64,000 bases of DNA from Chamaecyparis obtusa (Eukaryota > Streptophyta > Pinopsida > Cupressales > Cupressaceae): contig BSBK01005647.1 of NCBI GenBank assembly GCA_027943335.1, positions 62,001 to 126,000 on the forward strand. The letters are read 5' to 3'. Shown here in pieces: positions 54,075 to 64,000 of this stretch. The notes under the pieces were generated by a model. That model saw nothing but the letters and a program-made list of their open reading frames with translations, had not been told where the DNA came from and made no database searches. Position 1 is the first letter of the stretch; each line of letters starts with the position of its first letter. Made by a program: the position numbers and the translations under genes.

Positions 54075-57000
54075 TCATGGATAGGACTTCTTCAGGTGCA
54101 AGACATTGATAGGATCAGGGAGCTGCTCTCCCTCTTCATCAGATAATAAGTAAGCACCTATCCCAAAAGTCATTGTGATAATATAGGGTCCAAGCCAATT
54201 AGGTTCAAATTTGCCCTTTTGTTCTCTATGATGTTGGTTCTTAGGATTTTCTCATACGACAAGATCTCCCACTTGAAATGCTCTAGGGTGAACCTTTTTG
54301 TTGAAGGCTTCAGACATCCTCTTTTGATAGACCCTCATATGGTCAAATAATGCTTTATGCTTCTCATCTAGAAGTTCTAATTCTTCTAGTCTCATGGCAC
54401 GGTAGTCTTCATCTGTAACTAGACCTTTGAGAGAGACTTTGAGTGAAGGAATCTCAACCTCTAAAGGTAACACTACTTTAGCACCATAAGTAAGGGAAAA
54501 ATGAGTAGCCCCTATTGGAGTATGAATACTCATTCTATAAGCCCATAAGGCTAGATTTATTTGTATATGTCAATCTCTACCATTCTTATGAACTATTCGA
54601 TGGAGAATTTTGAAAATGGTTTTATTTGAAGCCTTTGCTTGTCCATTTCCTTGGGGGAAGTAAATGGAGGACCAATGTTGTTTTATCTTGAACTTTTGGA
54701 AAAGTTGTGTGAGGTCCTTGTTTTTAAACTGACCTCCATTGTCAGTGATTATATCAAATGGCACTCCATATAGATAGATGATATGGTTCAAAATGAACAG
54801 AGATATTGTCTTGCCTGAAGCAACAGAAAGTGGAACAACTTCTACCCATTTGGTAAAGTAGTCAGTAGCAATGATGATAAATTTATATCCACCTGATGAG
54901 TTGGGATTAATCTACCCAACAAGATCAAAGGCCCAGTATTGAAACGACCAATGAGATATGGAAGGAATGAGCTCCCTACCTGGAGCATGTATCAGGTTAC
55001 CATGTTTTTGACACTTTTCGCATGATTTCTCAAAAGCTACTACATCCAACTGCATGGTAGGCCAATAGTACCTTACCCTAAGAAAATTGTGAGCCATTTA
55101 AAGACCATTAGAATGTCCCCTATAGATGCCCTCATGAATATCAACTAGCACTTGATCAGATTCCTCCTTTTTTAAGCACCTAAGAAGTGTCCCATCTAAA
55201 CCCCTCCTATACAAATCACCAGAGATGAGGGAATGGTGAGAGGCATTTTGGGTAAGGTTCCTTCTTTCAGATTGGTTATATGTGTCAGGGATGATGCCAT
55301 CACATAGGTATGAGTAAATGACACCGTAGCAGGATGATTCATGACTAATAAAGATACAGATTACGTGGCTTTCTTGAGAGTCATAAATGGGATAGTGTAG
55401 CTCTTCCACTAGGAATTCAAATCTAGACTCATGCTGCTCTAACTGAAGGAGGGAAGCAAGTGGACCCATAGTGTCAGCTACTTTGTTTTCTACTTCAGGG
55501 ACTTGCTGAAATGTGATGAATGTGAAATATCATCTTAATGAATCAACCATTTTCTTATAAGGTATCAATTTCTCATCTTTTGTTTGATATTCTTCATTAA
55601 CTTGGTTGATTATCAATTGTGAATCCCCATAGATGTGTAGCTCTGTGATATTCCATTCAATAGCCATTTTGAGTCCATTTTTCAAGGCTTCATATTTAGC
55701 AATGTTATTTGTACATGGGAATAAAAGTTTGTAGGACTTAGGAATTGTGTACCCATGAGGAGAAACAAACAACACTCCAGCTCCTGAACCATTTTGCATA
55801 AAAGAGCCATCAAAGAACATCTTCCATGTTCTCTCAGTCATCTATATTAGGTGCTCATCTGGAAATTCAACTTGAATAGGCACAGTATCTTGAATTGGGA
55901 AATCAACCAATTGGTCTTCTATGGCTTGTCCTTTTATAGCTTTGTGCTCAGCATACTCTATGTCAAATTCTAAAAGAACCATCATCCATTTAGCAAGTCT
56001 ACCTATGAGGGCAGCCTTATTGAGAAAATACTTAAGAGGATTAATCTTTTCTATGAGGTGTATTGTGTGCACAAGCATGTAATGTCACAACTTTTGGGAA
56101 GAAAACACCACAGCAAGGCAAGCTTTCTCAATACCAGTGTAATTAGCCTCATATACAATAAGAGTTTGACTAATGTAATATATGGCTCATTCCTTCCCAG
56201 TGTCATCAAGTTGAGCTAATAATTCCCCCAAGGAAGATTCTATTATTGAAACATACATTATGAGAGGTTTTCCTGGGATAGGAGGCATCAAGATTGGAGG
56301 ATTTTCCAAGTATTCCTTAATTTGATCTATGCTCCTTTGACAATCCTCATTCCAGACACATTTGACCCCCTTATGTAGGTTCTTATTGAAGGGTTGAGCT
56401 CTATCTGCTAGTTGTGAAATGAACCTCTATATAGATTGAAGATGCCCCTAGAGACTCCTCATTCAGCTAATGTTTTTGGGAGGTGGCATATCCAAGATTG
56501 CTTGAACTTTTTCTGGGTCTACCTCTATTCCTTTAGCTGAAATGATAAATCCTAGAAGTTTTCTAGAGGTGACTCCAAATGCACACTTTTTAGGATTTAA
56601 CCTCAACTGAAATTGCTCCATACGATCTAGAATGACTTCCAAATCATCCAAGTGTGTGTCTCTTTTCTTTGACTTAGCCAGGGTGTCATCCACATAATCT
56701 TCCATATTCTTATGTATCATGTCATGAAAGATTGTTGTCATAGCTCTTTGATATGTGGCTCCTACATTTTTAAATCCAAAAGGCATGATGTTCCCACAAT
56801 AAGTACCCCATGCATAGGTGAATGCAGTCTTTTGCCAGTCCTCAGGAGCTATCTAGATCTGATTATACCCAGAAAACCCATCCATCAAGGAATAGATCTC
56901 ATAACCCATAGTCATGTCCACTATCATGTCTATGTTAGGGAGTGGAAAATCATCCTTTGGGGATGCTCTATTGATGTCTCTAAAATCTATGTAGATTCAA

Positions 57001-58215
57001 ATGGACTTATCATGTTTTGAAACTGGTACAATATTAGATATCCATTCTGCATAGTCAATAGCCCTTATAAATCCTACACTAAGGATTTTTTCCAGTTCGG
57101 CTTTGACTAAAAGAGCAATGTGAGGATGCATTTTCCTCAATTTTTGTTTAACTAGTTTAACACGTCGAGCTATGGATAGGTGATGCATAATTAGATTAGT
57201 GTCCAACCCTGGCATGTCTAAATAAGTCCAGGTGAAGTTGACTTTCTTTCTTTGTAGGAACTTAGTGTAGGCTTCTTTCTCTTGAGATGATAAGGATTGA
57301 GCCAAATGTACAATCTTTGGAGTCTCTTCTATACCCAGATTAACTGCTTGTGTAGTTTCAACAAGCACTGACAATCTATCCTGAAAATAACTAGGGAGAC
57401 AATCAAGTACCTCATCTATAGGTGCCTCTGAGAGGTTTTCACCTTTGGATACATCATTTATTTTTACTTTTTTCAGTTCTGACACCGCCACATAGTGGTT
57501 TTCACCATCAAAACTCCTATTCTTTCTATTTTCTTTTCTCTTTATTTTTTGACTGAGGTACTTGATGTCTGGTTCAGTCATGCTGATAGTCAATTCACTA
57601 GTGGAAGAGATTACAAGTTCAATGGCATTTAGGTAATAGGTTATCTCATAGTCATTATGGAAAGTTAAGAGCTCAGGCTCTTGATAATGTTTGGACCAAT
57701 CAATGAGATGAGGATTAGTAAGGGGTAAGTCAATGGCTTGTTCAATGTTGTGGATATGGATGGTATCATCTTTGGTGACTATAGAGTTAGAGTATGTCAA
57801 GTATTCTTCTAAGTTACCCAAATCAAGATTTGGCCTAACAATCAAAGAATCATTCACTAATGAAACACATGGGTTCCAATTCTCTAGCCCTACACATGAC
57901 TCATCAGCTAACTCAGGTTGAGAACTATAGGAATGGATGACATCAACACCCATGTCAACTATAGAACAATCAGAGAGAGAGTCCCACTCATACTCATGTG
58001 AGTCTATTTCTGAATCCTGACTGGGATGTTTACACCTAAAAGGTGTGGGATGCCTTGATGTAGAAGCTTTGATGTCATGAAGAGTAACACCTTCTCTTGT
58101 GTCTATGTCTGATCCCTCTTGTTCTATGCTTGCAACTATTGCATGAGTGGTTGGATTATTTGAATCTCCCCAAAGGAGACTATTAGAAGGAATCCAATCA
58201 TCACACGTCTTGCTA
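54075..58215 (-). pseudogene. Element E pol: RT, RNase H, second RNase H, integrase
   Basis: One minus-strand frame from about 58215 to TGA 54075-54077. Order: linker (VDVIHSYSSQPELAD near 57950); RT (SVGFIRAIDYAEW near 57075, MPFGFKNVGATYQRAM near 56780, active site YVDD near 56690); RNase H (about 56460-55850); a second RNase H of the archaeal-like type (WKMFFDGSFMQNGSGAG at about 55825); integrase zinc domain (SCEKCQKHGN near 55010), core with TDNGGQF (near 54730) and NGQAKASNKT, where Lys (54633-54635) stands at the catalytic Glu; then a C-terminal part ending DPINVLHLKKSYP. Stops lie near 56994, 56870, 56460, 55840, 55527, 55095, 54910, 54570 and 54250. Most fit C-to-T or G-to-A changes. 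Confidence 0.88.
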
Positions 58216-61200
58216 ATTTATCAAATTTGGTATGTACTTTGATTCATCCTCACTATCTGACTCATCAAGGATAGGAACAATATTCTTGTTATTATTCAGA
58301 AAACCTAGGCCAACCGTCTTCTTAGACCTGCGTCCAAAAAGAGCATGATTGAGAGGTTCATCTCTAGTGTCTAATTTGTGACTGAGAGGGCCATGTCTAG
58401 GATAGCTCATATTTTTTACCAAAGTATATCCTCTCCCATAAGCTTTGGGAGAAGGAGAGAAGTTCTCATCTTGCATATACTTCTCCTCTTTGTAGATCCA
58501 ATCTTTAACAACTACTTCTTCTTTCTCATCTTGGATAGGCACTAAAGACTCGACAAATGTGTCAAATAAAGTCATGGCCGAAGAAGAAGGTCACATCTCT
58601 TGAGAAGGCTTACCATAAGACCTAGGGGAAATGAGCATCTTTGTAAAGGAGTTAAGTTGGTATCCCCCCATACCAAGGTCTACTGATTTGAACTTATCTT
58701 TGCACTGTGCTAGAATTGCATCAAAATCCTTTGCTTCTCTATTTAGGGGAACATGAGTCCCTACTAAGATTGAATTGACAAATAAAGTGCTATCCCCGGG
58801 TATAAAAACTTCTACTCCATTGTAGGGAAACTTAACACACTGGTGGTAGGTGGATGGCACTTCTTGCATCTCATGGATCCATGGCGTACTAAGCAAGATA
58901 TTGTATGCCAGAGGACTAGCATCAACAATTTGGAACAAGATGTCTTTCTCAACGGGGCCAATCCTGATAGGAAGAATAGACAACCCCTTGGAACTCCTTT
59001 CTACCTCATCATAGGCTTTTATAGTGATCTTCTTTTTGGTATCGATCACTTCCTTAGAATAGCCCAAAATTTTTAACAGTCTCAAAGAATAGATATTGAG
59101 CCTAGCACCCCCATCTATCAACACATGCCTAACATGGGTTTTATGAATCATGACTTCAATGTGAAGGGAAAGATTGTGTGGGTGGCTTAAGGCTTTATCA
59201 TCATCTTCTAAAAATGTAAGGTAGTGTGGGCTAGCAATATGATTGACCATGCCTTGGAATTGGTCGACATCTAAATTGTTGGGAACATTGGCTGTATGCA
59301 AAGCATCCTCAAGGACTTGTTTGTGTCTTGGGGACAACTCTAAAAGCTCCAAGATTGAAATCTGAGCTGGTGTTCTTTGTAACTGATTAAAAAGGTTATC
59401 ATTCAGCTTGGGGTTGATAGATGGTTTTATGGTGGCATTCTTGGATACCACTGGCTTTGGTTTATTGGGCTGACCTGAACTGGGCCCCCTAATGACAATA
59501 GGGCCTTGACTCCTTGTGACAACATTAAGAGCCTGGGATGACATCCTAGAGTGAGGACCCCTGAGCACCACAACAAGTTCTTCATCAAAGATAGGGGGAG
59601 AGTTTGCATAGGATTCATAACCACATGGATCCTTGTTCCTCATCATGTTCACACTTTCCTCCACAACCTCAAGCATGTTGACAATATTTTTTGTAGCTAT
59701 GTAGGTGTAGTTGATCGCAGCCTTGCCATCCTTATGTTTAGAGGTTTCCCCCTTCTCATATTTGGGCAAGGGCTCTTTGAAAGCCTTGTAATCAGCATTG
59801 GTGTTTAGACCATCCACCTTAAGCTTTCCATTTTCAATGAGATCTTGGATAATGTGCTTGAGTTTCCAACAATTCTCAATGGTATGCCCAATGCCATTAT
59901 GAAACTTGCAGAAAGCCTTCTCATCCCACCAATGTGGCTTAATGTCAGGGATGTAGTGTTTTGTGGGATCTTGTAGATGCATGAGATTATTGGTAATGAG
60001 CATTTTGAAAATATCCTCATATGAGTCACCAAGCTTTGAAAATTGTCACCTCTCTTTCTTAGGCTTTTCTTGGTACTTTGGCTTGCTCTCTTGTTGAGGA
60101 GGTGCATTGAGCTTCATAGCTTGAACTGCACTAGACAAGTGAAGGACACCCTGATCCTTAGGTTGGGGAGAGTCTACAACTCCATCATTGACCACTTGTT
60201 TGTTTTTTTTCCAATGTGAATTCTTCCCTTTATCCTTGTTGGAATTATTATTGTTTTGACCATTGTTATTATTGTTGCCATGTTTGGTCAAAATTTCTTT
60301 CTCTTTTAAGACATCCTCAATTCAGCATGTGGTTTCGACCATGTTATTGAAGGAATTGAAGATCATCTTTCAAACCTCATACCACATTTTAGGCACCAAG
60401 TTACTGACAAGGATGTCAATTTTCTCATCTTCATAAATGGTCCTAGGATAACGAGAGCACTGTCACCTCCACCTTTGCAAGAATGAGACAAAGGATTCCC
60501 CTTGGCTTTGCTTTAGGTTACATAGGTCCAACATAGTGATAGATCTCAAAATATTGTATGTGAAGTGTTGAAAAAATCTATGAACAAGCTCTTTGAAAGT
60601 CTTGATAGGGGGATTTATGTTGGTAAACCATTCTATTGCTTGCCCCTTAAGACTCCTTGGGAATAACCTCATTAGATAGGAATCATCTTGGTGAAACTCA
60701 AAGCTCATAGTGTAAAATTGGTGCACATGATCATGGGGATCACCACTACCATCATATTTGTCATACTGAGGGATTTCAACCCTTCTGGGAAAATCCTTCA
60801 TGCTCACACTCTTGTTGAAAGGATTAGGACAAATTGAGTCAAAAGAAAATGAACTCTTAGGTGCCAAAATTTTCTCCATCATTTTCTTCATTTGTCTAAT
60901 TTCTTCCTATTGTGATGGACTTTGTCTCTTAATTTAGTTATCCACATCAAAATTATAAGGGACTCTTGCACCCTTGTTGATTAGACTTTTGAGGAACTTA
61001 TCTTTGTTCTATTCCAAGTACTTCTCCACATACTATTGGAAGAGTAGCTCTTGTTGCATTCTCATGAAGTCTTGAGAATTAAGATCAAAGTTTGAGCTAC
61101 TGCCTCCATGTTGGGAACTATGATGAGCACATTGCAAAGGTTTCCTCGAGGTCCTAGGATGTTTTTGTCTCCCATAATGAGCATGTGGGGAGATCCTTCT

Positions 61201-61815
61201 TCCTCTAGGACTAGGAGATCTAGAAGGGGTTCTTGAATGCCTTCTACTATGTGGTGTTCTAGAAGGAGTGGAGGAAGGAGAGTTGTTTCCACTATTGGCA
61301 CCCCTATTGTTGAATTGGGTATTAAGTTGTTGGGATAAAATCCTATCTTGCTCTTCTTGAGAGGCTTTCCTTTCCAATTCTAACAAAGCTTGTCTCTCTA
61401 CCTCAAGTTGTCTAAACTCTTCTTGCTTCACAGCTTGCTCATCTAGAAAGGCTTTCTTCTCATGCTCAATCCTTTTAAGCCTTTCACTTGTATACCTTGA
61501 GGTTGTTTGAAGTGGAGAGTTTGGTCTTGAATGTTTGTACAAATCATTGGTATATGTTGCATTGACATGAGCATCACCTAGTTCATTGTCTTGGTCTTCA
61601 TGTTGTGACCATTGTTCTAGGTGAGCTCATCTCTCATGCCTTTCAGCTCTTTGATGTGCATCTAGGTACCTAGTGTTTATGGATGGTGAACTAGGTTGTG
61701 CATCATGAGAGGAATTACCAAACAAAATGTTGTCTCTCTGTCATTCCTAGATATCATCAAGGGTTTGATCCATAGCTTCCCTCTCCCACTAAGTCATGGT
61801 ATAACTCATATCCAT
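58213..61815 (-). pseudogene. Element E gag and protease
   Basis: The minus-strand frame differs from pol. A plausible ATG is 61813-61815 (MDMSYTMT), though the true start may lie further upstream. Domains: Gln/Glu/Arg-rich probable coiled coil and Arg/Ser-rich part (61542-61033), capsid-type gag (60891-60463, ending FVSFLQRW), a Lys/Asn-rich linker, knuckle CKFHNGIGHTIENC (about 59868-59912, CX2HX4HX4C), NQLQRTPAQISILELL (near 59390), and aspartic protease VLIDGGARLNI (near 59110) with a DGG active site typical of this group. Stops at about 61795, 61030, 60460, 60350, 60045 and 58588. The frame ends near 58213; a single indel there separates it from pol. Confidence 0.82.
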
Positions 61816-62500
61816 ACATGAATGGGAAGATGCTAAGGGGGTCCTCAACTCAGTAGACTTGCTCCTAGGTGATTGGTCAAATATAGGTTCCTTTCCCTTA
61901 TGCTTTTGACAAGTTTGGACTGGGGGTAATTGATTAAAGACAACCAGAGGTCATTTTCCTTGACTCACTTGATACCTTGTCATAACCGACATGAAAGGAA
62001 AAGCACTCAGTGATAAGATGACCCTAAGATATGTTGGTATCAAACTAGGATAGTAAAAGTGTTCAATTGTCCAAAAAGAGAGATGGTGAGCTAGAAAATT
62101 GCAAAAGGTGTAAGTCAACACTACCAAAGAGGTGCCCAATCAATGGATAAGTACCCTAGCACATATGGATCAGGAGGATGATCTTAACCAAGTTGTATCT
62201 GATTGAAATTGATTTTGGGTGGAAGTGAATTGGAAAAAAGACTACTAAGACTCTCCAAGTATGTTATCAATGAATCTAAAGGTGTATTTACTCAATAAGG
62301 ATGATTTCTAACTTACTGATTCCAAGCAAGGTTACTTGTAAAATCAAAGTTCACTAATTCAAGAGGTCAAAAATACAAGAATCCCAAGTGAAAAAAGATT
62401 TCCAATAGTAGGGTGAGTAGCCTGATCTGATTTGGATCAACTAAGCAAGACTAAAAATGACCGAAAATACCTCACTATTTTGACAGACCAGGGTATAGGT

Positions 62501-62602
62501 TCACGCGAGGGAATGCAGTCCCATGCAAGGAAACACCAAGGATCACATGAGGAAATGAAATCTTGCATGAGAAAATACTAGGCTCATGCGAGAATGTGCA
62601 CA
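62501..62602. repeat. Short tandem repeat, period about 20-21 bp, cluster 1
   Basis: Five degenerate units of the form (T)CACATGAGGAAATG..., including CGCGAGGGAATGC, CATGCAAGGAAAC, CACATGAGGAAATG, GCATGAGAAAATAC and CATGCGAGAATGTG. Confidence 0.75.
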
Positions 62603-63897
62603 ACTAGGTGATGAAATAGGATCGGGCTACTTAATCAGCAGGTTTGTAAACTTGTGAACTCAATTTTTTTGTTCATTTTAAAAGATTAACCAGGCATATC
62701 AATAGATTTTCAGCATTTATCAAGCACATAGAATAGAAACCATGGAGTTTCAGTAAGAAAACATCTTCAAACAATTAGCAAGGGACAAAGAAACATTGCT
62801 CATGAACATGAATATTGACTTCGTATGCTATTCCTTAAAGATACTAGTTTTGTATATTCTCCAAAATGTTTTTCCAATCACACACATAGTCCTAAAAAGA
62901 AAAATTTGGCTGCACTATGGTTTTTAATAATGGCTTGACTCTACAACTTTTACAATTTCAAGAAGTCAAACTCCAATCCAGGTGCACTAGGGTTTTGACA
63001 CATTCTGAGAAATTAATCAATCAGAGATGCTAAGGAGATCTGACAGCCCATCAAAAAACTATACCCGTGGAAATTTCTTCCACAAGGACATTTGTATAGT
63101 GGTTGTCACTACCACAAAAAAAGTAGCTATTACCGCTTGAGGTTCCATCAACGTGGTTTACCCAATGAAGGGAATGTCCACTATGGTTAGCCCTCTCTAA
63201 AAGGTGACTCACAATAAGGACCACATGGGGACTTGGTTTAGATCCAAGTGTCTGAGTTTCTGGTACTACCCAAAAAGGGAGTAGAGCATAATCCTCTATC
63301 CTTTTCTCTTCACCCAAACATAGAAGATAGATTCATTCCGACATGCTAAGACTAAAACTATCTTGCCAAGATTCATAATATCAATAACTCATGATCTATC
63401 AACCTCTTTGGAAAGAGAATGCATCAATTGAAAAGTCAAAGACTACAAATCTAGTAGAATGCAAAGACAGTTCTAGTAACCTCCCTACCTACAAGGGTTC
63501 TCTCATTGAGAAAAGTTTCACTGGAAACCCACTCTCTCAAGAACCATGAATAGCGTTAATAGGGCCTACTTATCTATGTGAAACACTTATGCAAGAAATG
63601 AATCTATATTTTTTTTAAAGCCCCAAAATTGAAATGTGGTTTACGAAAGCGATAAATCACTCAAGCCAAACACACAAGAGGTTAATTTTATGCCCAAAAT
63701 CCAAATGTTATTGAGATTGTAGTAACTCACCTTAGGTCCAAAGATATCCAATCCAGAATTTAGCACACATCTGAAAGTACAAAATCAAGACAAATCAACA
63801 ACAAACCGTAAGTGTTAGAAATCAATAAATCTGAAATTACAAATATGCAAATTATGTGTCTCTATTGTCATGGAATTCCAAATGAGACAATACTCAG

Positions 63898-64000
63898 GGC
63901 CACGTGAGAAAGTACCGAATAGTGTGCGAGAAAGCATAAGCCCACATGAGAAAGTATGAAGTCTCACATGAGAAAGTACACAAGCTTGTGTGAGAAACAC
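63898..64000. repeat. Short tandem repeat, period about 22 bp, cluster 2
   Basis: GAGAAA occurs at 63906, 63928, 63948, 63970 and 63992 in units like CCACATGAGAAAGTATGAAG. It is related to cluster 1 and continues beyond the window. Confidence 0.8.

Larger units (their letters stand above)
51093..64000 (-). mobile_element. Element E: Tat/Ogre-type Ty3/gypsy retrotransposon (incomplete at right edge)
   Basis: A minus-strand element. Its 3' LTR (51093-52123) is at the left, then purine tract, long 3' region, pol (54075-58215), gag-protease (58213-61815) and a leader of at least 2.2 kb that reaches the right edge. Two RNase H domains (the second of the type found in Tat/Ogre elements), the DGG-type protease and the CX2HX4HX4C knuckle place it in the Tat/Ogre group. 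The 5' LTR is outside the window. Stops and at least one frameshift make it defective. Confidence 0.88.
61816..64000 (-). other. Element E leader (5' untranslated region), open at the right edge
   Basis: No convincing coding region over 2.2 kb. Two clusters of a short degenerate repeat lie at 62501-62602 and 63898-64000. Neither the primer site nor the 5' LTR of E was recognised, so the leader probably continues beyond the window. Another nested insertion here cannot be excluded. Confidence 0.55.

Noticed and set aside
63051..63317. 88-codon ORF near the right edge as a host gene
   Set aside because: It lies in the leader of element E between two tandem-repeat clusters. No domain, no conserved motif and no splice structure is visible.

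Overview
The window contains no host gene that I can recognise. It is a block of nested LTR retrotransposons from a large, repeat-rich seed-plant genome. The evidence is plant-type Ty1/copia elements of the Sirevirus type (tRNA-Met-like primer sites TGGTATCAGAGC, several polypurine tracts before the 3' LTR), a chromovirus (Ty3/gypsy with a C-terminal chromodomain), Tat/Ogre-type gypsy elements (extra RNase H, CX2HX4HX4C knuckle) and gag-only elements with very long LTRs. A gymnosperm would fit the scale and decay of the nesting, but the sequence alone does not prove it.

Layout. 1-1317 is a satellite whose unit is a large inverted repeat. 1318-1860 is AT-rich microsatellite DNA. The rest is a nest whose oldest visible layer is copia element C (+). 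Its 5' LTR survives in pieces (about 2100-2146, 22477-22534, 25174-25288), its body is 25289-29812, and 77 bp of its 3' LTR follow. Three insertions hit C's LTRs: copia A (-, 2147-22476, TSD TTTAC/TTTGC), a 2.6-kb solo LTR called F2 (-, 22535-25173, TSD CTTTT/CTTTC) and gypsy element D (+, from 29890). A in turn holds B (+, 2875-9985, TSD CAAAC, a copia-like element with no pol) and the chromovirus G (+, 12413-18771, TSD CATAG). D holds F (32688-46284, TSD AGCTC/ATCTC, three LTRs and two gag bodies), a 1000-bp solo LTR (47884-48883, TSD TGCTA) and the Tat/Ogre element E (-, 51093 to beyond the right edge).

How the parts relate. A, C, E and G carry recognisable gag-pol, all broken by stops and frameshifts. 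B, D and F lack reverse transcriptase and integrase, so they would have needed enzymes from other elements. B keeps zinc knuckles plus a long acidic/coiled-coil ORF, D keeps protease, a possible G-patch and a zinc knuckle, and F keeps only a capsid-like gag. Most in-frame stops fit single C-to-T or G-to-A changes, as expected from decay of methylated cytosines. LTR divergence counted by eye is about 3.4% for B, 3.7% for G, about 6% for A and D, and about 10% for F. F is therefore more diverged than its host D, which is unexpected.

The most interesting signals are a perfect three-unit heat-shock-element consensus just upstream of the TATA box in both G LTRs; a 12-bp perfect inverted repeat around the TATA box in all three F LTRs; a series of conserved hairpin modules in the F/F2 LTRs with one compensatory stem change; the LTR-body-LTR-body-LTR arrangement of F; and the pol-less element B, with the motif ACCGAG spread through its LTRs and interior.
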